Positions 8,623 through 17,093 of a stretch of 64,000 nucleotides of DNA are shown here, piece after piece. Location: NCBI GenBank assembly GCA_965220265.1, contig CBDCPM010000004.1:434001-498000 (forward strand), given 5' to 3'. Under the pieces are notes generated by a model. The model had not been told where the DNA came from and did not search any database. It worked only from the letters and a program-made list of their open reading frames with translations. The stretch's first letter is position 1. Each line of letters opens with the position of its first letter. The stretch is from Bin87 sp965220265. Its GTDB lineage: Bacteria > Chloroflexota > Dehalococcoidia > Lucifugimonadales > UBA3495. A program made the translations under genes and the position numbers.

Positions 8623-9965
8623 GGCAGGATTTTCCCACTGACTATCCGCAACTCTTTGGCTCCCTCGAGCAGTTCGATAACGTCTTTAGTGCGTTGCAGG
8701 AGAACCCTGCGGTTTTTTACTGCCGAGGAGGAGTAAGCCAGCGACACCAGCTCAGCATCGCTAATCATCGGATAGCGTGTTGAGTCATTTACCTGAACCC
8801 AGTGGCGCGCTCTGCCCTTACCGATTGGGACTGTCGTAACTCCTGGATTGTGCCACTGGTAGGCGAGGCTGATGAGCAGCCGGTACGCTGGTGCTGACTT
8901 CACTCCCCACGAACGTATGTTATCGGAAACCTGCGGACCGTGGCCAGATCCCGGCGGCAGGTCAACAATGATTCGGACGGACTCGTCCAAGGCACCGGGG
9001 CCGCGAGGTATTCCATCCACGGACACCACGCGCCGCAGCTCGCTGCGTTGGGTCTGTGGGTCGTACAGTGGAATCCTGGCGTCCCAGCTGTCTAGGGCCT
9101 CAATAGCGGCCATCAGGCGTGGCCAGTACTCCGCTGGGCTGGGAGTACGGGTCGGATAGAGCCAGGCCAGAAATTCCCGCAGTGACACCGACATTGCCAC
9201 AGGCTGACCCAGTTCCCTTTCATCCATGGGAACGCTCAGCACCGCCTCGACAAACATCCGCAGAGCCAGCGGTGCGCCCTTGCCGGGACTGATTGCTGGG
9301 CCGGCGCCCAGGTCGTAAAGCGCCAGCGGCAGGGCAGGGGAAGGGGTGTCGGGTTTGGCAAAGCCCGGCATGACCATTTGCTTGCCATCCGGTCCGTACC
9401 TGGCGTGCGCTGCCGGGCTGAACAGCAGGCGCGCGTTCCGCTGGCTTGGGGTGCTAGCCATGGCGAGACGAGCCGGTATCACCCGTTCGGTGGTACGCCG
9501 GCTGGGTTCCACCGGACGCGGGCGTTGCTGCCACATTCTGACTATGGGAGCCAGAGGCCAGCGCAGATCTTCGCCAGCGTCCACCGCTTGGCGGTAAGAT
9601 GCCCACAGATCCCCGATGGGCATGATAGTTTGCCAAGTGATTATCACTCCGCCGAGCAACTTCAGCGGTGGTTGCAAGTCGCACCCCAACAGCGCCGTCA
9701 TTCGGTCGCACATCACTTCGATGGCGTCTGTCGGGCAATCGACGCTGTTGACCCATCTGGATAGCTCTCGTGTCGTTGGCCGTTCTCCTTTCCCTTGAGC
9801 CAGTACCTCATCCGCAATCTTGTCGGCACCGGGAAAGAGCTGGCCCCAAGACGACTGCATACTCTCTGCAACCCCGACGTCGTCAGGAGTTGAGCTGTCA
9901 AGTTCTCCCAAGATGGCCGACGCCATTCCCGTCAGTATGCCTTCAGTCGTCAACTTCATACCCAC
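8607..9965 (-). CDS. Hypothetical protein of a replication module
   Basis: A 452-residue ORF without a recognised domain. It overlaps the end of the RepA-like ATPase gene by 23 bases and is the last gene of a reverse-strand run primase - ATPase - this protein. The middle is Pro/Arg-rich (residues 145-200), and the C-terminal part has regular helices (ISDAELVSLAYSSSAVKNRR, RTKDVIELLEGAKELRIVSG) that could form a winged-helix. By context I infer a replication-initiator-like or accessory role on an integrated element. Unlike the two genes upstream it has no visible frameshift. Its last codons lie in the 75-bp tandem repeat, so its C-terminus may have been altered. Confidence 0.6.
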   Translation of the reverse strand: MGMKLTTEGILTGMASAILGELDSSTPDDVGVAESMQSSWGQLFPGADKIADEVLAQGKGERPTTRELSRWVNSVDCPTDAIEVMCDRMTALLGCDLQPPLKLLGGVIITWQTIMPIGDLWASYRQAVDAGEDLRWPLAPIVRMWQQRPRPVEPSRRTTERVIPARLAMASTPSQRNARLLFSPAAHARYGPDGKQMVMPGFAKPDTPSPALPLALYDLGAGPAISPGKGAPLALRMFVEAVLSVPMDERELGQPVAMSVSLREFLAWLYPTRTPSPAEYWPRLMAAIEALDSWDARIPLYDPQTQRSELRRVVSVDGIPRGPGALDESVRIIVDLPPGSGHGPQVSDNIRSWGVKSAPAYRLLISLAYQWHNPGVTTVPIGKGRARHWVQVNDSTRYPMISDAELVSLAYSSSAVKNRRVLLQRTKDVIELLEGAKELRIVSGKILPPDRR

Positions 9966-11096
9966 CTTCCGTGGTCTCTCCGACAGTCTCGCCGACCACC
10001 TCCCATCGTAGACCTGCGCCGCCGGTGTCCCAGCGCAGCTGCAGCGGCTCCGGCCGCGGCCCGTAGTTCCCCTTCACAAACTCCAGTTTCCAGATTGCCG
10101 GTCCGGCATCCGGGAACTTGCCGCTTTCCGACCTTAGCGTCCACAAGGCTCGTGCCGCGCCCTGCCAGTCCGTGGAACCCGCGTAATTGACCTCTGCCGA
10201 CTTCGGCGGATGCGCCAGCATCAGCACCGTGCAGTTGTTGGCCTGTCCCCAGGCGTCCCAGTGGGATACGAATGCCCTCACCAGACCCCTTGCATTCTCA
10301 TCGGCGGCATAGGCCGCCGCCAAGGGGTCCACCACCAGCAAACGGGCATCCTCCTGCTCGCACAAACGCCGCAATCGCTCGCCGGTGACGGTGAGCTCCG
10401 CCATAGTGGAGATGTGCCGGCCCTGCTCCGGCGCCCAGATGGGACCCTCGCCCACCAGGTTGACGATGCGCAGCCCCTTCAATCGCTCCGGTGTAACCCA
10501 CGGAGCTGACTTCCCCGATATCTGGTGCAGCCGCCGGTAGAACTCCTCCGGCTCATCCTCCCATGATGCAAAAACCACGTTGGCCCCGTCTGGTGGCACC
10601 GCATTCCCCAATCTCATGATGCCGTGAGGGCTCCCGATCCACTGATGGTGTCTCCCCCCGACGCCACGCCGGCGGCCAACTGCAGTGCCAGCCGGGACTT
10701 GCCCGCCCCACCCTCGCCGGTCGGCAGCGCAACACGGCCAGCCGGCAGTGATTCGTTGATCAGCCACTGCCTGGGCTGGGGCTGCGTGTGTCCCCAGGTC
10801 GCTACCCGCAACGGGTTGGCCGTCTCGATCGCCTTGGTCAACGTGTCCAGCGACCCACGCAGGTTGGTCTGCGCCATGGCCACCGCCTGCCGGAAGTTGG
10901 ACGGTTCTCGAACCACATCACGACTCAGAATCGCCAGGGCTTCACGAGCGCGCCGGTGTCCCTCGTCGGTCAACCGGCCCGCCTCGATGTCGTCGGCCAG
11001 CGACATCAGATCCAACAGTGCCTGCGTCTCTGCATCCGGCGGCAGCTCCGCTCCCTCGAAGACAGTGGTCTGGTGGTGTCCATTCTGTGGTGTCAT
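9943..11096 (-). pseudogene. RepA-like (AAA_25) replicative helicase ATPase, frameshifted
   Basis: The first frame (11096 to about 10630) gives an N-terminal helical region and the Walker A motif PTGEGGAGKSRLAL. The second frame (to 9943) continues with VVFASWEDEPEEFYRRLHQI, the Walker B region DARLLVVDPLAAAYA and CTVLMLAHPPKS, all typical of AAA_25/RepA-type hexameric helicases of plasmids and phages. The break lies at about 10620-10640. The start codon overlaps the primase stop (ATGA at 11093-11096), showing translational coupling in the ancestral operon. Confidence 0.8.
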
Positions 11097-12221
11097 GCGG
11101 GCACCTCTTCCATCAGCAGCGCTGCCTGTCGTTGGGCTTCCCAGCGGGGCCAGTCGTTCACCGCGGCCAGGGTATCAGCGTAGCCGGGCCAGCGTTGCGT
11201 CAAGAGCATGAACGGGTTGGCTCCAGCGATCACACCGGCGTCCTTCCCTTGGGGCGGCAGTACCGCTCGCGCGGCGCCTCCATGCATGCGGACCGCTCCG
11301 CAAAGCCGGCTGGCTGCGGCCTGACCGGCTTCGTCGTTGTCGGCGTGGATTACCACGCTGGCTGCGGCCTGGGCCAGCCATTGGGGGAACCCTCCGCCGT
11401 CATTCCGGCGTCGCCCATGCTGGAGATCGCCGGACCCGCGAATCGCGCGGCCAGGGCCAGGGCGTCAGCCACTCCTTCAGCCACCCGTACTTCCGCCTCG
11501 GCTTCAGCCACCATGGGATTTCCCAGAATCAGAACCGCCCCCGTCTTTGTCCCCAGCGTCCGCTTTCCCAGGCCGTCTTGTGAAGCGGGTCGGTCCAACG
11601 CCGGCTGTCCCTCCGAATCCACAGCGATATCTCCACCGCCGGCGGTGTGGGCAGGCTTGGCCAAGCTTCTGCCCACACCGTGGGTTTCACCAGCAACGCT
11701 ACCAGGGATCCTGCTCCAGTGTGTGGGCCCGGCCGCGTTCGGGACGCAGGCAGCCAACGCAACGATGTCGGCGCTTCCACCTCCGGACGCCACAAGTTAC
11801 GATGGGCCAGCCAGCGACGAGCCGGGTGCCCAGCGTCGGCGGGGATAGCCGTCGTCTCCGCCCAGATCCTGATCGGGTAGTCAGTTCGTGGCTGTGGACC
11901 CGGTGGTGCGGCCGATTGACGTGGCACGGCCGGTGGCAAAGCGGACCGATGACGCAGGTGGGGCGCCACCAGGAGTTCCCGCAGCTCGTCGTTTCGACGG
12001 CAATCGAAGCAATGGACAGAGATCCAGCCGTCGTCGTTCACCCAAATTGCGGCCGGCGCGTTCTTCTTGCGGTGGTCCAGCGGGCAGAAGAAACTCCAGC
12101 CGTCCTTTGACTGGTTGGACTTGACGCCGCGCAGGCCGGGCAGAATGGCGGTGACAATCAGCTCCCGGTCGGAGGGCACGGGCAACTGGTGGCCAGAGGC
12201 AGGGATCGGGACGCTGGTCAT
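11093..12221 (-). pseudogene. CHC2 zinc-finger primase with TOPRIM domain, two frameshifts
   Basis: Three frames must be joined. From 12221 the N-terminus has the zinc finger FFCPLDH...VHCFDC (C-x3-H...C-x2-C), as in DnaG-like primases. At about 11630 the frame changes to AVDSEGQPALDRPA and LGKRTLGTKTGAVLILG. At about 11400 it changes again to QWLAQAAASVVIHADNDEAG, the TOPRIM acidic motif. The complete protein would be about 370 residues, the usual size for primases of integrative elements. It is the first gene of a replication module. Three frameshifts in two neighbouring genes point to a dead element rather than a single error. Confidence 0.8.
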
Positions 12222-12465
12222 GGATGGATATCCGGCAGCATAGATATCCGATAAATACCCCTTATCGTACTTTTATGACGACCTCTCAATGAAGCCACGA
12301 CCTTTCGGCTGTGGATACAGCGGCTCCAGGAACGCTCTCGACTTCCCCGCTTCCACTTCGTACACGATATGTGTGATCAACACATAGGAGTGTATCTACC
12401 CCCGGGTGTCAATGGCGGAACGGCAGCTAACAAAGGATATGCTAACCGCGCGCTTAGACAGCTTA

Positions 12466-13374
12466 GAAACTATCTCAAAACAGTAGTCGGTGCTGACGGC
12501 GGTACCAGAGCAGGGCGCAGGCCAACTGGATGAGGCCCACGTAGTTGGATGCCTTCTTGTCGTAGCGCACCAGTATCGCCCGGCACTTGGACAGCCAGCC
12601 TAAGGTGCGCTCCACCACCCACCGGCGGGCAGGAAAGGTCTGCTCTCCCCATCGGTCCAGCTTCTCCTCCCCAATGCGCCGGATGTGCGGACAGTACTGG
12701 AAGGCAGCAACGGTCCCGTGGCCGGTGGGATTGTCATACCCTTTGTCCAAGCACAGGTTCCGGGTGCCTTCCGGGCGCGCCACTACGATGCTCTCCAGGG
12801 TCGGCCTCAAGAGTTTCGTATCGTGCACATTGGCTCCAGCCACCGCCACGCTCAGGGGTCCGCCCGCCGCGTCGACCAGGATGCTCTTCTTGCTCCCCGC
12901 TTTGCCCCGGTCGGTGGGGTTGCGTCCAATGGCGCCCCCACCAAACGAGCCTTGCCCATGGAGCAGTCCGCCGACTGCCATTCCCAGTCCACTCCGCCCA
13001 GTTCTTCGCAGCCCTCCACCAGAACAGCCCAGATGCCCTCCAGCACTCCAAGCTCCACCCAGCGCTGGAAGGTCCGGTGAATAGTGCTGTCGTCTCCCAG
13101 TTCCCGGGGCAGACGGTTCCACTGGCAGCCACTGCGCATCCGGAAGATGATGCCGTCCAGCATCCGCCTGGGGTCGGCGCGTTTGCGCCCCGTACTCTTG
13201 GGTGGGTCCATATCCAGGATCACCGGGTGAATCTGCTCCCAGAGATGGTCCGGAATCTCCCAAATCGTCGCCAGAGTTTCGTCCTTTCCCATCGTCCACC
13301 CCCACACTTTTCCCTATCCTAACCCATGCCGAATTCCCCGTCATATCAGTTCATCTGCCTTTTGAGATAGTTTC
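12466..13374 (-). mobile_element. IS5-family element (909 bp)
   Basis: Perfect 14-bp inverted repeats GAAACTATCTCAAA at 12466-12479 and 13361-13374, flanked by TTA on both sides (12463-12465, 13375-13377). It lies between the replication module and the PaREP1 pseudogene and is not related closely to the other IS5 elements of the window. Confidence 0.9.
12475..13307 (-). CDS. IS5-family transposase, two frames
   Basis: Frame one (13307 to about 12900) encodes WEIPDHLWEQIHPVILDMDP and GIIFRMRSGCQWNRLPRELG plus the first catalytic Asp in WQSADCSMGK. Frame two (to 12475) encodes GGGAIGRNPTDRGKAGSKKS, the second Asp in LCLDKGYDNP and the Glu in RRWVVERTLGWLSKCRAILV. The switch is at the GGTGGGGGC run near 12940. 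Frameshifted expression is normal for this group, so the element may be functional. Confidence 0.85.
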
Positions 13375-13395
13375 TTAGGACACGTGTTTGACCGG

Positions 13396-13415
13396 ATTCC
13401 CGCGAACGCGGGAAT
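13396..13415. repeat. REP-like palindrome
   Basis: ATTCCCGCGAACGCGGGAAT is a near-perfect 20-bp palindrome (9-bp arms) followed by GACGAG. Similar palindromes are widely dispersed in high-GC genomes. It lies just right of the IS5 element. Confidence 0.6.
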
Positions 13416-13567
13416 GACGAGTGGGGGTTGACGATAATCGAATGACCCTGATTTTAGCGAGGCGCTTTCGCTACTCAGATTCGAACATCATCATGAAGGC
13501 CGCGCCGGCATCATTGCCAGGGCAAACCGCAGTTGCTAACCTGCAAAAACAGCAGGAGGAGCCCCGA

Positions 13568-13909
13568 GTGACCACCCAACAGTATCAACAAGCCAGCGAG
13601 CACCCCTTGGCGCAGGCCAGACAGGAACTCGCCGACGGCGATCTCCCGCAGGCGTCCGAGTAGGGCTGGGGCGCTACTGCCCAGATCCTCAAGGCCGTCG
13701 CGGAAAGGCTGGGCTGGGAACACAGCCGGCTCCGTCACTACCACCGGATCGCCAGCCGGCTCCGGGTCGAAACCGGCGACGGCGACTTCCGCCGGCTGCT
13801 CAACACAGCCAGCGCCCTCCATGAAAACTTCTACAAAATGGGAGCCGAATACGTGGCCGACGTGGAAGCACTGATCGACAAGCTAATACCCTTACTGAGC
13901 CAGACGTAG
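13568..13909 (+). pseudogene. PaREP1-family (HEPN-like) protein with an in-frame stop
   Basis: A GTG start at 13568 with AGGAGG 7 bases upstream begins MTTQQYQQASEHPLAQARQE. The TAG at 13661-13663 falls where the family has Lys (ASE-*-GWGATAQILKAV). After it the frame stays open to TAG at 13907 (AERLGWEHSRLRHYHRIAS, NFYKMGAEYVADVEALIDKL). The reconstructed length of 113 residues is normal. PaREP1 proteins are all-alpha and related to HEPN domains; their role is unknown. A single base change (AAG to TAG) explains the defect; suppression or a sequencing error are alternatives. Confidence 0.8.
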
Positions 13910-14012
13910 TACCGACCACTCTGCCCGTCGGGTAGCGAAATCGCCTCGATTTTAGCCCAGGGTCTTTCGATTATATGGGAAACAAGGGTAGCGGCAAGCT
14001 TGGAGGAAAAAG

Positions 14013-14126
14013 GTAATTGTTCACGTTTGAGGGGATCTGATCGGCTCAGCACCGGAATTGCCTACTTGGCCACGGCTCTGGGAACGGCCAAAAAGCCCGC
14101 AGATCTCATCAACTCTGAACAGTTAC
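14013..14126. mobile_element. MITE copy A (114 bp)
   Basis: It begins GTAATTGTTCACGTTTGA and ends TCTGAACAGTTAC, with imperfect terminal inverted repeats. The flanks are a perfect 8-bp duplication GGAAAAAG (14005-14012 and 14127-14134). Its 114 bases are identical to copy B at 34299. It encodes nothing. GTAA ends and 8-bp duplications are features of the IS66 family, so an IS66-type transposase elsewhere in the genome is the likely driver. Confidence 0.9.
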
Positions 14127-14554
14127 GGAAAAAGCGCAGGAGATATAGGGTCGAGGCATCCACAGGTTTGAGGGTGCGCGATGAGGACAGAGCCGGGATC
14201 AGAAGCTGGATTGTCGCTGATTGAGGTGTTGGGTCGGGTGCGGGATCCGCGCAGCGCTCATGGGAAGCGTCATCCTCTGGGGGCGATTTTGGGATTGGCG
14301 GTGTGCGCCATGCTGTGCGGAGCGCGCAGTCTGTACGCCATCAGACAATGGGGCCGAGATCAGGGTCAGGAAGTGTCCGAGGCCTTGGGGTTCACCCGGG
14401 AGCGGACGCCGTGCGTGTCCACGCTGCATCAGGTGTTCAGCAGGTTGGATCGGGAGGCGTTTGAAGGGGTGTTGGGGCAATGGCTGCAGGAGCGTGGCTG
14501 GTCAGAGAGTGCGGCGGTGGCCATTGACGGTAAAAGGTTGCGGGGCATCCACGG

Positions 14555-14586
14555 TGATCAGTTGCCTGGGTGATCCGTTGCCTGGG
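14555..14586. repeat. 16-bp tandem duplication in the ISAs1 transposase
   Basis: TGATCAGTTGCCTGGG is followed directly by TGATCCGTTGCCTGGG (one mismatch). It shifts the frame and creates a stop at 14571. Confidence 0.85.
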
Positions 14587-14703
14587 TGCATCTGGTGGCG
14601 GCGTACGCCCATCAGGTTGGGATTGTGGTGGGACAGCAGGCGGTGGGGGAGAAGAGGAATGAGTTGGCTGCGGTGGCGGGTCTGTTGGGGCAGTTGGACC
14701 TGG

Positions 14704-14737
14704 AAGGTCTGGTGGTAACGAAGGTCTGGTGGTAACC
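14704..14737. repeat. 17-bp tandem duplication in the ISAs1 transposase
   Basis: AAGGTCTGGTGGTAACG is followed directly by AAGGTCTGGTGGTAACC, again shifting the frame (coding sense LEGLVVTGDAQFTQ). Confidence 0.85.
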
Positions 14738-14786
14738 GGGGATGCCCAGTTCACCCAGCGGGAGGTGTGCCGACGGGTGGTGGCTC

Positions 14787-14828
14787 AAGGGGGCACTACT
14801 TCTTTGCAAGGGGGCACTACTTCTTTGC
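14787..14828. repeat. 21-bp tandem duplication in the ISAs1 transposase
   Basis: A 21-base unit (14787-14807, beginning AAGGGGGCACTACTTC) is repeated exactly at 14808-14828. It is in frame and doubles seven codons (QGGHYFF region). Confidence 0.9.
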
Positions 14829-15382
14829 GGTGCAGGGCAATCAGCCCACCCGGCAGCAGGACATCACGGCCATCTGGGATGGTGAACCTGCGGCGGCGGC
14901 CCAGGGGCTCCAAACCAACCAGCACGGTGGTCGGGTGGAACAGCGGCGGTTGTGGGTGTCCGACCTGGTGGTGGGCTACAGCGACTGGCCGCACCGGGCC
15001 CAGGTATGCAAGATAGAGCGCATCGTCCGCAAGAAGAACGCCACTCGGCGAGAAGTGGCTTACGCCGTTACCAGCTTGCCGCCCGAGGCAGCCGGTCCCG
15101 ACCGGCTCCTCGCCCTTTGGCGGGGACACTGGGGCATCGAGAACCGAGTGCATTGGTACGGGACGTCACCTTTGATGAAGACCGCTCCCAAGTGCGAACG
15201 GGCTGCGCACCTCAGATCATGGCGGCCCTGCGCAATGTGGCCATCAGTGTGATGCGATTGGCTGGGGAAACCAATATCGCGGCCGCCTTGCGCCGCTGCG
15301 CCGTGCATCCATCACGTCCGTTAGCCTTGATCGGCGCACCACCCAAATAATCGAAAGACCCTGAACGCGCGCCTTCCGCTTA

Positions 15383-15412
15383 TTGACCCGGCCCGGCTGT
15401 TGCCGGTACCAT
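15383..15412 (+). promoter_or_regulatory. Possible promoter and 5' UTR hairpin for the SWIM-like gene
   Basis: TTGACC at 15383 and TACCAT at 15407 are spaced by 18 bases. A perfect hairpin (GGCGGGG-TTGCAT-CCCCGCC, 15421-15440) follows in the leader, before the ATG at 15463. Moderate fit only. Confidence 0.4.
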
Positions 15413-15462
15413 TAAAGGAGGGCGGGGTTGCATCCCCGCCCCATCACACTGCGGGGGTTGAA

Positions 15463-15714
15463 ATGAGTTCCAGCTACATCGGCAAGGTTGACAAAGCACG
15501 CAGGTACGCCGAGGAACCGGAGCGGGTGAACATCCACACGTTCGAGGCTTCCTTCATCGGCAACCACAATACCTACCGGGTCGCGTACCGCGACGGAGAC
15601 TGGAACTGCGAGTGCGCCTTCTTCACGACCCGACGGGTGTGCAGTCACACCATGGCCTTGCAGCGTATGCTCGACGAGATGCTCGCGGGACAAACCGCCG
15701 AAGCCGCCGACTAG
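15463..15714 (+). CDS. Small SWIM-type zinc-binding protein
   Basis: An 83-residue protein starting MSSSYIGKVDKARRYAEEPE. The motif NCECAFFTTRRVCSHTMAL (Cys49, Cys51, Cys60, His62) matches the CxC...CxH pattern of SWIM zinc-binding domains, used for DNA or protein contacts. The rest predicts a small beta-sheet (FEASFIGNHNTYRVAYRDGD) in front of the motif. It is a stand-alone SWIM domain without a partner enzyme, convergent with fabF and sharing a terminator with it. An upstream in-frame start at 15400 is less likely, as it would translate the leader hairpin. Confidence 0.7.
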   Translation: MSSSYIGKVDKARRYAEEPERVNIHTFEASFIGNHNTYRVAYRDGDWNCECAFFTTRRVCSHTMALQRMLDEMLAGQTAEAAD

Positions 15715-15749
15715 CCAGCCGCTTTCACCTGGCTACTCAAAAATCTTGC

Positions 15750-15785
15750 CCGCCGGCGCCCTTCAAACGCGCCGGCGGATTTTTG
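15750..15785. terminator. Bidirectional rho-independent terminator
   Basis: Perfect 10-bp stem CCGCCGGCGC / GCGCCGGCGG (15750-15759 and 15769-15778) with a 9-base loop, followed by ATTTTTG on the + strand. It sits between the convergent SWIM-like gene and fabF; on the reverse strand the trailing run (AAGATTTTTGAG) also has T-rich sequence. Confidence 0.85.
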
Positions 15786-15805
15786 CCCCGGCGCGAGGCG
15801 CGGGA

Positions 15806-17065
15806 TCACTCCTCCCAGCGCCGGAACACCAGGCACGCGTTCTGCCCGCCGAACCCGAAGGCGTTGGACAGCGCCACCGCAACGTCGGCTGCGCGCGATT
15901 CGTTGGGCACATAGTCCAAGTCGCAGCCCGGGTCTGGCGACTCCTGGTTCACCGTTGGGTGGATTCGCCGGTCCACGATAGTCTTGACGCACGCCACCGC
16001 TTCCAGCGCCCCCGACGCGCCCAGCGAGTGCCCGATCATCCCCTTGGTGCTGCTGATCGGCACCTTGTAGGCCGCGTCCCCGAACAGCCGCTTGATCGCC
16101 ACCGTCTCCACTGCGTCGTTCAGCGGCGTCGATGTCCCGTGCGCGTTGATGTAATCGACGTCGCCGGTGCCCAGCCCCGCATCCGCCAACGCTCCCGCCA
16201 TGGCCCGCGCCGCGCTTTCTCCCGTCTCCTGCGGCTGCACCAGATGCCCCGCGTCCGACGTCGCGCCGAACCCCACCAGCTCGCAGATGATGTTCGCGCC
16301 CCGGGTGCGGGCCCGCTCCGACTCCTCCAGCACCAGGATCCCCGCCCCTTCCGCCGGCACGAACCCGTCCCGCTCGGCGTCGAAGGGCCGGCTAGCCCGC
16401 TGCGGCTCATCGTTCCGTGTGCTCAGCGCCCGCATCACCGCAAATCCCGCCAGTCCCAGCTGGCTGATCCCGGCCTCCGTCCCGCCCGTGACCATCGCGT
16501 CCGCTACGCCGTGCCGTATCGCCATCAGCGCCTCGCCGATGGCGTTGTTGGACGCTGCGCATGCCGTCGTGACCGTCGAGTTGTACCCCCGCGCTCCCAC
16601 GTACTGGCTCACGTTGGCCGCCGCCATGTTAGGCAGCACCATCGGGAAAAAGAACGGCGACATCCGCATTCCGCCCCGGTCGGCCAGGATCCGACAGTTC
16701 TCCTCCAGCGTCGGGAATCCCCCGTTCCCGTTCCCCAGCAGGACGCCCACGCGATACGGGTCTTCCTGTTCCATGTCCAGCCCGGCGTCCGCCACCGCCT
16801 GCAACGCCGCCGCGACCGCCATCTGCGAGAACCGCGCCATCCGACGCGCCTCCCGCCGGTCGATGTAGTCGGTGGCATCAAAATCGTCGGCCTGCCCCGC
16901 GATCCGGCAGGGATAGTCCGTCGGGTCGCACAGCGTCATCGGCCCGATGCCTGACACGCCGGCTACCAGGTTGCCCCAGAACTCGTCCGCGCTCAGGCCC
17001 AGCGGCGTGATCGCCCCCAGACCGGTCACCACCACCCGCCGCCGCCCGTACTCGGTCTGCATCAT
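15806..17065 (-). CDS. fabF: Beta-ketoacyl-ACP synthase II
   Basis: A 419-residue condensing enzyme of fatty acid elongation (malonyl-ACP + acyl-ACP). The start MMQTEYGRRRVVVTGLGAIT fits the family; the frame extends upstream but that part overlaps folC in another frame. The thiolase-fold active site is complete: nucleophile Cys169 (TVTTACAASNNAIG), His309 (NAHGTSTPLND), Lys341 and His346 (SSTKGMIGHSLGASGA), and FGFGGQNA near the C-terminus. It is the third gene of a reverse operon: SDR, folC, fabF, 28 bases after the folC stop, with a strong shared terminator. Confidence 0.95.
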   Translation of the reverse strand: MMQTEYGRRRVVVTGLGAITPLGLSADEFWGNLVAGVSGIGPMTLCDPTDYPCRIAGQADDFDATDYIDRREARRMARFSQMAVAAALQAVADAGLDMEQEDPYRVGVLLGNGNGGFPTLEENCRILADRGGMRMSPFFFPMVLPNMAAANVSQYVGARGYNSTVTTACAASNNAIGEALMAIRHGVADAMVTGGTEAGISQLGLAGFAVMRALSTRNDEPQRASRPFDAERDGFVPAEGAGILVLEESERARTRGANIICELVGFGATSDAGHLVQPQETGESAARAMAGALADAGLGTGDVDYINAHGTSTPLNDAVETVAIKRLFGDAAYKVPISSTKGMIGHSLGASGALEAVACVKTIVDRRIHPTVNQESPDPGCDLDYVPNESRAADVAVALSNAFGFGGQNACLVFRRWEE

Positions 17066-17093
17066 GCCGGCAATTGTAGCAGTCGCGTCCCGG

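Larger units (their letters stand above)
14181..15350 (+). pseudogene. ISAs1-family transposase, multiply disrupted
   Basis: Intact blocks include IEVLGRVRDPRSAHGKRHPL, AVAIDGKRLRGIHGDQLPG (DDE Asp), HLVAAYAHQVGIVVGQQAV, RRQ-like GHWGIENRVHW and the C-terminal DVTFDEDRSQVRTG plus IMAALRNVAISVMRL. The reading frame is broken by a 16-bp tandem duplication at 14555-14586, a 17-bp one at 14704-14737, an in-frame 21-bp one at 14787-14828, and one further indel near 15155. The family protein is about 370-380 residues, so the gene is otherwise full-length. Confidence 0.85.
13958..15363 (+). mobile_element. ISAs1-family element, inactive, with a MITE inside
   Basis: Perfect 17-bp inverted repeats CAGGGTCTTTCGATTAT at 13958-13974 and 15347-15363. 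The transposase inside is heavily damaged, and a 114-bp MITE sits in its leader at 14013-14126. No target duplication is visible. Confidence 0.9.

Noticed and set aside
14000..14224. Small ORF over MITE copy A (and the similar one at 34232-34600)
   Set aside because: Both arise from the identical non-coding MITE sequence read in the same frame; flanking codons differ.
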